Notes under the pieces: model-generated
What the model saw: only the letters and a program-made list of their open reading frames with translations
Told to the model about the DNA's origin: nothing
The model's database searches: none
NCBI GenBank assembly: GCA_040216765.1
Contig: JAVJON010000042.1
Location: forward strand, 62,001 to 126,000
Source of the DNA: Marinibaculum sp040216765
GTDB lineage: Bacteria > Pseudomonadota > Alphaproteobacteria > Ferrovibrionales > Ferrovibrionaceae
Direction: 5' to 3'
DNA: 64,000 nucleotides
Program-made: the position numbers and the translations under genes
Shown here: positions 45,848 to 57,082 of the stretch, piece by piece
Layout: each line of letters begins with the position of its first letter
Numbering within the stretch: the stretch's first letter is position 1

Positions 45848-46170
45848 CCCGGCATCCTTTCCCGGTTGCGTCCTGCGATGCACTGGAGATGGCCCCTCGG
45901 CACCGGCCCCTCAAGCCGGACGATGCCTATCGACACCGGGCACCCGAATTCTGCCGCAATCCGGCATGGATGCTCCCGCTCCCGGCAGGAACGGCCGTAC
46001 TGTCGCCGCCAGGGCGGGCGACAGCGAGAAGCCGCGCATCCGGCAGAATGGGATCGGATATCGGGTGATGCGCCGCTCTGCGGCCTCTGCGGCCGGCCGC
46101 CCATCGGGCAGACAGCGCATGCTGCCGGCCGCGACAGGCATGCCGCCGTCGACCGGATCCTTCGGCAATG
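45848..46170. other. intergenic region between the peptide gene and tRNA-Leu
   Basis: About 320 bp. A leftward frame runs through it after the tRNA, but it has no convincing ribosome site and no recognisable family, so no gene is called. The promoter of the short peptide gene should lie in its left part. Confidence 0.4.
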
Positions 46171-46257
46171 TGGTGCGGTCGAGAAGACTCGAACTTCCAC
46201 CCGGTTTCCCGGACAGCGACCTCAACGCTGCGCGTCTACCAATTCCGCCACGACCGC
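46171..46257 (-). tRNA. tRNA-Leu (anticodon GAG)
   Basis: Reads 5'-GCGGTCG acceptor arm to CGACCGC-A-CCA, with CCA encoded. The anticodon stem CAGCG/CGCTG encloses TTGAGGT, giving anticodon GAG. The D arm, a long variable arm typical of class II leucine tRNAs, and the T arm GTTCGAGTC are all present. 87 nt including CCA. Confidence 0.95.
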
Positions 46258-46309
46258 ACGTGCCAGCACCCGCCCCATCCATCGGAGGCGCGGCGCGGAA
46301 AGGAAAGCG

Positions 46310-46338
46310 CTGATAGCAAATCGGTCAGGCCCCCGCAA
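46310..46338 (-). promoter_or_regulatory. probable promoter of tRNA-Leu
   Basis: On the minus strand TTGCGG (46338-46333) and TATCAG (46315-46310) are 17 bp apart. Transcription would start about 45 bp before the tRNA. Each hexamer matches four of six consensus bases. Confidence 0.4.
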
Positions 46339-46380
46339 GGGAGATCGCGCGCGCAGACGGTTCCGGCCACGCCGCCGGTG

Positions 46381-47184
46381 TCAGCTGCGGACCAGCAGCC
46401 CCTGCCCGGTCGGCAGTTCGGTGATCGACCGGCCCTGCGCCCCGAAATGGGCGTCCAGCGCCCTGCGGGTCTCGCCATAGCCGCCCCAGCCATAATCGTC
46501 GAACACGATGACCCCGCCGGGCGGCATCCGGTCATAGACCCGGCTGGCGACCGCCAGTTCCGTGGGGCCGTGATTGAGGTCGATATGCGCGAAGGCAAAG
46601 CTCTCGCCCTCCACCGCCGCAAGCCTGTCCGGCAGCCGGCCGGGCAGGACCTGGACCTGCGGCTGGCCGGCGAACAGGTCGGTGACCTGCCGGGCCAGCG
46701 CCGGCCCGTGGAACGGGCCCAGATACGCGTCGGAGATCAGGCCGCGCGGGTCGAAGACGTCGAACAGGCAGTATCGCTTGCCGGCTTCGGCAAGACGCAG
46801 CCAGTGGTTCAGGACGAAGGCGCTCTCGCCGATATAGACGCCGAACTCCGCGAAAATGCCCGGCAGGCCCAGGCAGTTCCGCGCCAGGGACCCCAGGGTG
46901 TAGAAGCGCCAGATCCGGTTGCGCAGGCCCGGCCGATGGCCTTCCTGCATATGCGGGGAATGATCGATGAAAGCGTCGATCGCGGCCAGCAGGCCGGCAT
47001 CCTCGAAGAAGGAGAACTGGTGCTGGATGACGATCAGGTTGTCGCCCATGAACAGATGGGCACCTGGCTCGTTGGTGCTGCTGCCATAGGCCTGGTGCAG
47101 CAGGTTCAATGCCTGCGCCATCAGTTCCCGCTGCCGCGGGTCCTTGTCGAAGTCGTAGACGACCGGCGTAAAAAGGGGCGGCAT
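46381..47184 (-). CDS. TylF/MycF-like class I methyltransferase
   Basis: 267 residues. FAEFGVYIGESAFVLNHW (111-128) is a motif-I-like SAM site. FDVFDPRG, AHIDLNHGPTEL and VIVFDDYGWGGYGETRRALD with its paired Asp residues are the metal-binding segments of macrocin-type O-methyltransferases, which methylate sugar hydroxyls. The substrate may be a surface or flagellar glycan, but this is inferred from type only. It is 35 bp after fliN on the same strand and followed by tRNA-Leu. The ATG was chosen within a long open frame; its ribosome site is weak. Confidence 0.72.
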   Translation of the reverse strand: MPPLFTPVVYDFDKDPRQRELMAQALNLLHQAYGSSTNEPGAHLFMGDNLIVIQHQFSFFEDAGLLAAIDAFIDHSPHMQEGHRPGLRNRIWRFYTLGSLARNCLGLPGIFAEFGVYIGESAFVLNHWLRLAEAGKRYCLFDVFDPRGLISDAYLGPFHGPALARQVTDLFAGQPQVQVLPGRLPDRLAAVEGESFAFAHIDLNHGPTELAVASRVYDRMPPGGVIVFDDYGWGGYGETRRALDAHFGAQGRSITELPTGQGLLVRS

Positions 47185-47219
47185 CGACGCCGCCGTCCCG
47201 CTATGACGAGGCGCCGGTG

Positions 47220-47453
47220 CTACTGGTTCACGGTTTCGGTGATCGAGATCGCGACATTCTCGCCCGACACGACGATCTCGCCACGGGCGATCAGCTTGTT
47301 GTTCGCGAAGATCCAGGCATGGTCGTCCAGCCTCGCGTTCAACTCGATGACCGCGCCGCGGCCCATCTTCAGCAGCTGGTTGATCTGCATGGTCGCCTTG
47401 CCGAGCACCACGGAGATCTCGACATCGACATCCTCTACGGCCGTATTGGCCAT
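47220..47453 (-). CDS. fliN: FliN/SpoA-domain protein (flagellar motor switch type)
   Basis: 77 residues, essentially only the SpoA fold. VDVEISVVLGKATMQINQLLKMGRGAVIELN is the FliN signature, and IARGEIVVSGENVAISITE the dimer C-terminal strands. FliN forms the lower C-ring of the flagellar switch. This copy lacks the N-terminal extension and stands away from other flagellar genes. A good GGAGGA site precedes the start. It may be the genuine FliN or a paralogue. Confidence 0.85.
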   Translation of the reverse strand: MANTAVEDVDVEISVVLGKATMQINQLLKMGRGAVIELNARLDDHAWIFANNKLIARGEIVVSGENVAISITETVNQ

Positions 47454-47530
47454 GACCCTGTCCTCCAAACTGGAACGCTGCAGTGTACCATGTAGATAGG
47501 CGGGCACGCGAACCCGCGAAAGGAGAGCCC

Positions 47531-48259
47531 ATGCCGGCCGATTCCATCGCCGCCGGGACGCCGTTCCCCGCCATCGAGGGGCATCAGGGGCCGGGCGGCG
47601 TCGCCTGGCGCATCGACGACGCCCCGGTGCCCTACGACACGGCCATCGCCGCCATGGAGGCCCAGGTGGCCGGAATCCGCGCCGGCACGGCACCCGAACT
47701 GATCTGGCTGCTGCAGCACCCGCCGCTCTACACCGCCGGCACGTCGTCGCGGCAGGAGGACCTGGTGCAGCCGGACCGCTTTCCGGTGCACCGCACCGGC
47801 CGGGGCGGCCAGTTCACCTATCACGGCCCCGGCCAGCGGGTCGCCTATGTGATGCTGGACCTGAGCCGCCGGGGCCGCGACCTGCGGGCCTTCGTCTGTG
47901 CGCTGGAGCAATGGGTGATCGACACCCTCGCCCGCTTCAACGTCGCCGGCGAGCGCAGGCCCGGCCGGGTCGGCGTGTGGGTCGACCGGTCCCGCCATGG
48001 CGGCAACCACCGCCCGGGGCAGGAGGACAAGATCGCGGCCGTCGGTGTGCGCGTGCGCCACTGGGTCAGCTTCCATGGCATCAGCCTGAACGTGGATTGC
48101 GACCTGGAGCATTACAGCGGCATCGTGCCCTGCGGGATCGCCGACCATGGGGTCACCTCCCTGCTGGACCTGGGCATCACCGCAAGCATGGCCGAGGTGG
48201 ACGACGCCCTGCGGGCGACCGCCGGGGTCCTTGCCGGCCGCAGCGACTGCCCGGTCTGA
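47531..48259 (+). CDS. lipB: octanoyl-[acyl-carrier-protein]:protein octanoyltransferase
   Basis: Transfers octanoyl from ACP to lipoyl domains of 2-oxoacid dehydrogenases and the glycine cleavage system. 242 aa. The blocks HRTGRGGQFTYHGPGQRVAY and GVWVD are present. The catalytic Lys167 (DKIAAVGVR) and Cys201 (IVPCGIADHGVTSL) are both there. The start was chosen at the ATG after AAAGGAG; an earlier ATG at 47483 has no such site. Divergent from fliN. Confidence 0.95.
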   Translation: MPADSIAAGTPFPAIEGHQGPGGVAWRIDDAPVPYDTAIAAMEAQVAGIRAGTAPELIWLLQHPPLYTAGTSSRQEDLVQPDRFPVHRTGRGGQFTYHGPGQRVAYVMLDLSRRGRDLRAFVCALEQWVIDTLARFNVAGERRPGRVGVWVDRSRHGGNHRPGQEDKIAAVGVRVRHWVSFHGISLNVDCDLEHYSGIVPCGIADHGVTSLLDLGITASMAEVDDALRATAGVLAGRSDCPV

Positions 48260-48292
48260 GCCCGGGCGGGCGGCGACGGGCAGCGGTCCGGC

Positions 48293-48595
48293 TCAGGCGT
48301 CGGGGCGCCGCACGAAGTTCGACAGGTCGACCGCCCCGCCCTCGTCGAACGGCAGGGACGGCTCCACCCGGACCTGGCTGACCGCGGAGCTGGAGGGGCC
48401 GATCCACAGCTCCCGCACGACCAGGTCGACCTGGGCGGCGTTGCCGTGCAGCAGCAGTTCCACATCGCCGTTGCGGTTGTTCCGCACCCAGCCGGTCAAT
48501 TGGCGGTCGACCGCGAGGTTGCGGATCCAGTCGCGATAGCCGACACCCTGCACCCGCCCCTGCACGACGACCCGGACGGTCTTTACCGACTGCAT
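48293..48595 (-). CDS. acyP: acylphosphatase
   Basis: 100-residue enzyme hydrolysing acyl phosphates such as acetyl phosphate. The catalytic loop GRVQGVGYRDW supplies the phosphate-binding Arg, and WVRNNRNGDVELLL the catalytic Asn. The length is normal. A GGGAGAAGG site precedes the start. It lies 34 bp downstream of pccA on the same strand. Confidence 0.94.
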   Translation of the reverse strand: MQSVKTVRVVVQGRVQGVGYRDWIRNLAVDRQLTGWVRNNRNGDVELLLHGNAAQVDLVVRELWIGPSSSAVSQVRVEPSLPFDEGGAVDLSNFVRRPDA

Positions 48596-48629
48596 GGCCC
48601 TTCTCCCGCGGCGCGCGACGGCGCTGCCG

Positions 48630-50624
<1,995 letters not shown>

Positions 50625-50635
50625 GGCGGGCGCCC

Positions 50636-52168
<1,533 letters not shown>

Positions 52169-52374
52169 TTATTTCGCTGTTTTGTGGTTGTTGGCGGGCG
52201 GGGCGGGTGGAGGACGGGATCCGGTCGCCGGCAGACGCCCCGCCGGCAGACCCAGTTGCCGCGCGGCGCGGAGCGTGCCGGCGGCCGCGCACATCCCCCT
52301 ATATGATGGCGTTCGATAGCATGATGCCAGGGCGGTGGCCAGATTTCCCGCCCCGCGCGGTATCAAGGTCCGGC

Positions 52375-53076
52375 TCACTGCCCGTCGAGCAGTTGCAGGA
52401 ACAGGGTCGTCTGCACCAGGTCCTCGGCGATCGCCTGGCGGCGCTGCTCGGCTTCCTGGTCGGCGCCCCAGATCTCGGCCTGGTAGAGCTCGTCCAGGTA
52501 GGCCGCCTGGAAGGCATCCGCCGGCGCCAGCCGCCCGGCTTCCAGGGCCAGGGCGACGACCGCCGAACCCGTGGCCGACACCAGGGTCTGCAGCCCGGCC
52601 AGGGCGAGATCGCTGCGCGGCTCGAGGCGTGCGGCCAGCGCCATGGCCAGGCCGGGTGCCTGCGGCTGTGCGACGATGCCGGTGGTCACCGCCAGCCGAT
52701 GCCCCAGCTGCTCGCCGACCCAGTCCAGCAGCGGCGTCCAGACGGCCGCCTGGCGGGCCGCCAGGTCCGCCGGCGCCGGGCTCCAATAGGCCAGGGTGTC
52801 GGTCTGCAGGTGGCGCAGGATCTCCTCGACATAGCGCGGCCGGTCGTCGGCGACCCGGTCGATGCCGGTATTCGCCAGCCGGGTCAGCGGCATGGTCAGC
52901 GGCTCCACCTTGTCGCCCTGGGCCTGCCATTCGGCGGCGATCGCCGCGGCCAGGGCCGCGGTCGGCAGCACCAGCCGCCGGCGGCTTGTGGTGGGCAGCG
53001 GCCGGCCATCCAGGCGGATGCCATGGCCGCCCTCCTCCGCCACCGTCTCGACCGTCTTGTAGAAGCGCCGCGTCAT
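52375..53076 (-). CDS. ATP12-family F1-ATPase assembly chaperone
   Basis: 233 residues. RLDGRPLPTTSRRRLVLPTAALAAAIAAEW (21-50) and the CYW-type segment DTLAYWSPAPADLAARQAAVWTPLL (93-117) are the ATP12 hallmarks. The mitochondrial homologue binds the F1 alpha subunit during assembly, and an alphaproteobacterial counterpart is expected. The gene order ATP12-HAD-RluC-CrcB-RarA is typical of the class. Confidence 0.93.
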   Translation of the reverse strand: MTRRFYKTVETVAEEGGHGIRLDGRPLPTTSRRRLVLPTAALAAAIAAEWQAQGDKVEPLTMPLTRLANTGIDRVADDRPRYVEEILRHLQTDTLAYWSPAPADLAARQAAVWTPLLDWVGEQLGHRLAVTTGIVAQPQAPGLAMALAARLEPRSDLALAGLQTLVSATGSAVVALALEAGRLAPADAFQAAYLDELYQAEIWGADQEAEQRRQAIAEDLVQTTLFLQLLDGQ

Positions 53077-53108
53077 GGCGCAGCTTTGCCACGGGAGCGC
53101 ATCCCGGT

Positions 53109-53825
53109 TCAATCGCCTTCGGCGATCGCGACACCGCCAAGGGCCGCGCCGATCAGGACTCCAAGCTCTGCCGGCGTCCCGGCAACCGCCCCTGCGCCGC
53201 TGCGCATCAGGAGTTCCGCCCGGGTCGTGCCCCAGGCGACGCCGATCCCGGCAATGCCCGCGTTGCGGGCCATCTCCATGTCGAACAGGGAATCGCCGAT
53301 CACCACGGCATCGGCGGGCGCGACCCCGGTGGCGGCGAGCAGGTCGAGCGCCATTGCCGGGTGCGGCTTTCCCGGGCATTCGTCCGGCGTGCGGGTGGCC
53401 ACGAAGCGCGGCAGCAGGTCCAGCCGGCCCAGCACCCGTTCCATGCCCTGCCGCCCCTTGCCGGTGGCGACCGACAGCAGCAGCCCCAGCCCGTCGAGAT
53501 CGTCCAGCAGCGGCAGGATGCCGGGGAACAGCCCCGATGCCGCATCCGGGTCGCGGTCCAGATACAGGAAGGCGTTGCGATAGGCATCGACCAGGGAGCG
53601 GCCTGCCGCCGCATCGAGCGGCGGGATCCCGCCGGCGGCACAGAGCCGGGCAATGGCTTCCGGCAGATGCAGGCCGATCACGCCGTGCACCGCATCCTGG
53701 CCGGGCGGCGGCAGCCGGTTGGCGGAAAAGGCGGCCTGCATCGCGGCGACGATCGTGCCGGCGGAATCGACCAGGGTGCCGTCCATGTCGAAGATCACCA
53801 GGCGCAGGGGATCGCCGTCACCCAC
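53109..53825 (-). CDS. HAD-superfamily hydrolase, phosphoglycolate phosphatase-like
   Basis: 238 residues. Motif I is DMDGTLVDS (about 13-21), with the nucleophile and acid Asp. A helical cap follows (20-90), then motif II in SVATGK, the motif III Lys in GKPHP, and motif IV GDSLFDMEMA. This is the subclass IA layout of Gph-like phosphatases. The substrate is unknown. The start is GTG; no ATG lies nearer to motif I. It sits 32 bp upstream of the ATP12 gene. Confidence 0.88.
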   Translation of the reverse strand: MGDGDPLRLVIFDMDGTLVDSAGTIVAAMQAAFSANRLPPPGQDAVHGVIGLHLPEAIARLCAAGGIPPLDAAAGRSLVDAYRNAFLYLDRDPDAASGLFPGILPLLDDLDGLGLLLSVATGKGRQGMERVLGRLDLLPRFVATRTPDECPGKPHPAMALDLLAATGVAPADAVVIGDSLFDMEMARNAGIAGIGVAWGTTRAELLMRSGAGAVAGTPAELGVLIGAALGGVAIAEGD

Positions 53826-53869
53826 GGGGCCGGCCGCCGGCTCCCGGGCCGCGCAGGGGCGAGGTCCGG

Positions 53870-54130
53870 TTATTCAATGGTCGTAAGATGCCAGTTGAAG
53901 TCTTCGATGGAGCGTTCTTCTAGATAATCCACCGCCCATGGCGGGCCGACGAACTCCGGCTTGTTGAACAGGTCGTTGGCCACCAGCACGACCGTGGTGC
54001 CGCCGAGCCGCCGCTGCAGCGCACCGACACTGCGCTTTGCCATGTCGTCGGTCGAGATCGCCTCGTAGCTGACATAGACCAGCTTGATGGCCTTCGCATC
54101 CACGCTCACATCGGCAATGTAGTACTGCAC
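53870..54130 (-). CDS. small conserved-looking protein of unknown function
   Basis: 86 residues beginning QYYIADVSVDAKAIKLVYVSYEAIS and ending in an acidic aromatic tail (WAVDYLEERSIEDFNWHLTTIE). It has no signal peptide, membrane segment or motif I recognise. The alternating hydrophobic pattern and the segment GGTTVVLVANDLFNKPEF suggest a compact alpha/beta domain. GTG is the most likely start; the frame is open to 54292, where it would begin at TTG inside a palindrome. Lies between rluC and the HAD gene, with a 177-bp leader holding direct repeats and a palindrome. Confidence 0.55.
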   Translation of the reverse strand: MQYYIADVSVDAKAIKLVYVSYEAISTDDMAKRSVGALQRRLGGTTVVLVANDLFNKPEFVGPPWAVDYLEERSIEDFNWHLTTIE

Positions 54131-54192
54131 GGCTTGTTTCCCGCCTGTTCGCGCATCGCAGCCAGCACCGCAACGCAACTGTCCAGCATTGT

Positions 54193-54228
54193 CATCAAGG
54201 CCAGTGACAGCATCAAGGCCTGCGACAG
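54193..54228. repeat. two 18-bp direct repeats
   Basis: CATCAAGGCCAGTGACAG (54193-54210) is followed directly by a copy with two changes (54211-54228). They lie in the leader of the 86-residue gene. Confidence 0.75.
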
Positions 54229-54285
54229 CATGAAGGGTAGTGCCTGGACGTATTGCTCCCCGCTTGCCTCCCCCGCGTGCGAATG

Positions 54286-54302
54286 ATGACAATACTTGTC
54301 AT
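54286..54302. promoter_or_regulatory. 17-bp palindrome at the rluC end
   Basis: ATGACAA-TAC-TTGTCAT: perfect 7-bp arms with a 3-bp centre. It is six bases from the rluC stop codon and about 155 bp before the 86-residue gene. A dimeric-regulator operator is the likeliest reading; no T run is present, so it is a poor terminator. Confidence 0.5.
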
Positions 54303-54307
54303 AGCGA

Positions 54308-55309
54308 TCAATCCCACGCCTCCGTCTCTTCGGCCGTCAGGCCAAGATAGGCGATCGTCTCGCGCATATGCCTGGGCAGTTCGGCGGTCACGTCCACCTC
54401 CCCGCCGGCCGGATGCGGCATCCGGATCCGTCTGGCGTGCAGGTGCAGGCGGCGTGCCAGGGGCCCCGGAAGATGCGCCTCCGCGCCGCCATACTTCCCG
54501 TCGCCCAGGATCGGCGCGCCGATCTGGGCACAATGCACCCGCAACTGGTGGGTCCGGCCGGTCAGCGGTTCCAGTGCGAGCCAGGCCGCGCGTCGCCCGG
54601 CACGATCGAGCACCCGATAGTCGGACAGGGCAACCTGACCGTCATCCTCGTCCACCTGTACGCGCTGCCCACCCGGCCGTCCAGCCTTGGCGAGCGGCAG
54701 GGCGATGCGGCCTTCGGGCTGCGCCGGCACACCCGCCGTGACCGCCCAGTAGAGCTTGCGTGTCTCGCGGCCGCGGAACGACGCGGCCAGGAACGCGGCG
54801 GCGGCGGCGCTTCGGGCCAGGATCAGGACGCCGGAAGTGTCCTTGTCCAGCCTGTGCACCAGCCGCGGCCGCTCGGTCGCATCGAAGCGCAGGCCGTCGA
54901 GCATGGCGTCCACATGGCGCTGCTGGTTGGTGCCGCCCTGCACCGCCAGGCCCGGCGGCTTGTCCAGCGCGATCACATGCCCATCCATGTGCAGGATCCG
55001 GTCCCGCAGCATGGCCAGGTCGGCTGCGCGCGGCGCGGCCGGTTCCGCGGGCGGTCGTTTCGCCGCCGGGCCATCCGCCGGCCCCGCCCCGTCCGGCCCC
55101 GTCGGCGGCAGCGGCGGGATGCGGATGCTCTGGCCGGGCTGCAGCCGGGTGCCGGCTTTCGCGCGGCCGCCATCGACACGGACCTGGCCGGTGCGCAGAA
55201 GGCGTTCGAGCCGGCCGTGCGGCAGGTCCGGGAAATGCCGGCGGAACCAGCGGTCCAGCCGCAGGTCCGCTTCCTCGGCCGCCACTTCGCGCGTTTCCAC
55301 CTGCGCCAT
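54308..55309 (-). CDS. rluC: RluC/RluD-family 23S rRNA pseudouridine synthase
   Basis: 333 residues. An N-terminal S4 RNA-binding domain (about 14-70: LRLDRWFRRHFPDLPHGRLERLLR) precedes the RluA-type catalytic domain with the invariant HRLDKDTSG (active-site Asp). A Pro/Ala-rich linker separates them (70-95). It isomerises uridines in helices of 23S rRNA. RluC versus RluD site specificity cannot be set by eye. It is 3 bp after crcB. Confidence 0.9.
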   Translation of the reverse strand: MAQVETREVAAEEADLRLDRWFRRHFPDLPHGRLERLLRTGQVRVDGGRAKAGTRLQPGQSIRIPPLPPTGPDGAGPADGPAAKRPPAEPAAPRAADLAMLRDRILHMDGHVIALDKPPGLAVQGGTNQQRHVDAMLDGLRFDATERPRLVHRLDKDTSGVLILARSAAAAAFLAASFRGRETRKLYWAVTAGVPAQPEGRIALPLAKAGRPGGQRVQVDEDDGQVALSDYRVLDRAGRRAAWLALEPLTGRTHQLRVHCAQIGAPILGDGKYGGAEAHLPGPLARRLHLHARRIRMPHPAGGEVDVTAELPRHMRETIAYLGLTAEETEAWD

Positions 55310-55312
55310 CGG

Positions 55313-55723
55313 TCAGGCCGTCAGGATGGATTGCATCAGGCGCAGGCCCGCCACCAGGCCGAGCACCGCCAGGGCCACCGAACCGATGACATAGCCGGCC
55401 GCCTGCAGATGGTCGCCCCGTTCCCAGAGCAGCACGGTGTCCAGCGAGAAGGTGGAAAAGGTGGTGAAGGCGCCCAGGAAGCCCACCTGCAGGGCCGCGC
55501 GCGCCGAAAGGCCCAGGCCCAGCCGCTCGGCCAGGCCGCCGACCAGCAGGCCCATCAGGAACGAGCCCAGAATATTGACGATGAAGATCCCCGCCGGGAA
55601 CTGGCCGCCGATCACCTGTTCCTGCAGGCGCATGACGGCAAAGGCCAGATAGTGCCGGGCGAGCGCGCCGGCAGCGCCACCCACCGCGATCGCGACCGGC
55701 AGTGCAAGGGGGGTCGTCGACAT
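55313..55723 (-). CDS. crcB: fluoride exporter CrcB/FluC
   Basis: 136-residue membrane protein with four helices. GGAAGALARHYL (14-26), the NILGSFLMGLL helix (50-60) and GFLGAFTTFSTFSLDT (82-97) are the dual-topology fluoride channel signature, including the Asn and Phe/Thr of the pore. Its ATG overlaps the rarA stop by one base (TGATG). No riboswitch is apparent because it lies inside an operon. Confidence 0.95.
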   Translation of the reverse strand: MSTTPLALPVAIAVGGAAGALARHYLAFAVMRLQEQVIGGQFPAGIFIVNILGSFLMGLLVGGLAERLGLGLSARAALQVGFLGAFTTFSTFSLDTVLLWERGDHLQAAGYVIGSVALAVLGLVAGLRLMQSILTA

Positions 55724-57063
55724 CAGCCCGTTCTCCGCTCCCGACGCAGCTTGTCCCAGGCGGCCAGCCGCTCGCCGATCCGCTGCTCCACGCCGCGGTC
55801 GCTGGGCCGATAGAGGCGCTGCCGCTTCAGCCCTTCCGGGAAATGGTCCTGCCCGGAGAAGGCGTCGGCATTGTCATGGTCGTACTCGTAGCCCGCAGCG
55901 TAGCCCAGGTCCTTCATCAGGCGCGTGGGCGCATTCAGGCTGTGCAGCGGCGGCATCAGGGATCCGGTGTCCCGCGCCAGGCGATGCGCGGCCCCGAACG
56001 CCTTGTAGGCCGCGTTCGATTTCGGCGCGACGGCCAGGTAGATCACCGCCTGGGCGATCGCCAGCTCGCCTTCCGGCGAGCCGAGAAAGTCATAGCTCGC
56101 CTTGGCGGCCAGGGCCTGCTGCAGCGCATTCGGATCGGCCAGGCCGATATCCTCCGACGCGAAGCGGACAAGACGGCGCACGATGTACAGCGGCTCCTCG
56201 CCGGCGGCCAGCATGCGGGCAAGCCAGTATAGGGCGGCATCGCAGTCCGAGGCCCGCAGCGCCTTGTGCAGGGCGCTGATCAGGTTGAAATGCCCGTCCT
56301 GCGCCTTGTCGTAGAGCGGGGCGCGGCGTTGCAGCAGGTTTGCCATGCCGGCGCGGTCGAGCGGCGCTTCCGGTGCCAGCGCGACGATCTGCTCGGCCAT
56401 GTTCAGCAGGTAGCGGCCATCGCCGTCGGCCAGTGCCCGAAGGGCGTCCCGCGCCTCCGCCTGCAGCGGCAGGCCGGCGCCCAGCGCCGCCTCCGCCCGC
56501 ACCAGAAGCCGTTCCAGCGCCGCTTCGTCGAGCCGGTGGAGCACCAGGACCTGCGCCCGCGACAGCAGGGCGGCGTTGATCTCGAAGGACGGATTCTCGG
56601 TGGTGGCGCCCACCAGGATCACGGTGCCGTCCTCGACGAACGGCAGGAAGCCGTCCTGCTGGGCACGGTTGAAGCGGTGGATCTCGTCCACGAACAACAG
56701 GGTGCCGCGGCCATCGCGGCGCCGGCTGCGCGCCTCGTCGAACGCCTTGCGCAGGTCCGCCACCCCGGAGAACACGGCCGACAGGGCGGTGAAGTCCAGG
56801 TCGGCCTCCCGCGCCAGCAGCCGGGCGATCGTGGTCTTGCCGGTGCCGGGCGGCCCCCAGAGGATCAGCGATGGCAGCTGCCGGGCCTGCAACAGCCGCC
56901 GCAGCGCACCGTCGCTGCCCAGCAGATGGTCCTGCCCCACCACCTCGTCGAGGCTCTGCGGCCGCAGCCGGTCGGCCAGCGGGCGCGGCGCCCCGGCCTC
57001 CATCCCCGCCGCGGAGAACAGGCTCTGCTGGTCCCGGCCGCTCACCGGCGGCCCGCCCGGCAC
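55723..57063 (-). CDS. rarA: replication-associated recombination protein A
   Basis: 446-residue AAA+ ATPase (MgsA/RarA) acting at stalled forks. Walker A GPPGTGKTT is at about 70-78, Walker B in LLFVDEIHRFN, then sensor-1 GATTENPSFE and the C-terminal tetramerisation domain with AAPKSNAAYKA-type sequence. The start is GTG at 57063, or GTG at 57045; the ribosome site does not decide. It is upstream of crcB and rluC and 19 bp after degP. Confidence 0.94.
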   Translation of the reverse strand: MPGGPPVSGRDQQSLFSAAGMEAGAPRPLADRLRPQSLDEVVGQDHLLGSDGALRRLLQARQLPSLILWGPPGTGKTTIARLLAREADLDFTALSAVFSGVADLRKAFDEARSRRRDGRGTLLFVDEIHRFNRAQQDGFLPFVEDGTVILVGATTENPSFEINAALLSRAQVLVLHRLDEAALERLLVRAEAALGAGLPLQAEARDALRALADGDGRYLLNMAEQIVALAPEAPLDRAGMANLLQRRAPLYDKAQDGHFNLISALHKALRASDCDAALYWLARMLAAGEEPLYIVRRLVRFASEDIGLADPNALQQALAAKASYDFLGSPEGELAIAQAVIYLAVAPKSNAAYKAFGAAHRLARDTGSLMPPLHSLNAPTRLMKDLGYAAGYEYDHDNADAFSGQDHFPEGLKRQRLYRPSDRGVEQRIGERLAAWDKLRRERRTG

Positions 57064-57082
57064 GGCAGGCGCCAGGATGCGC

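Noticed and set aside
46066..46143. Start of a leftward 70-80 codon frame after tRNA-Leu
   Set aside because: The only purine-rich site is 17 bases upstream of the ATG and the sequence resembles no family.
54134..54288. A rightward frame through the 18-bp direct repeats (SIKASD/SIKACD units)
   Set aside because: It needs a TTG start, has no ribosome site and ends by chance; the repeat length being a multiple of three explains the hexapeptide pattern.
55600..55760. Fluoride riboswitch before crcB
   Set aside because: crcB is inside an operon with a one-base overlap to rarA, leaving no room for a riboswitch; none was recognisable.
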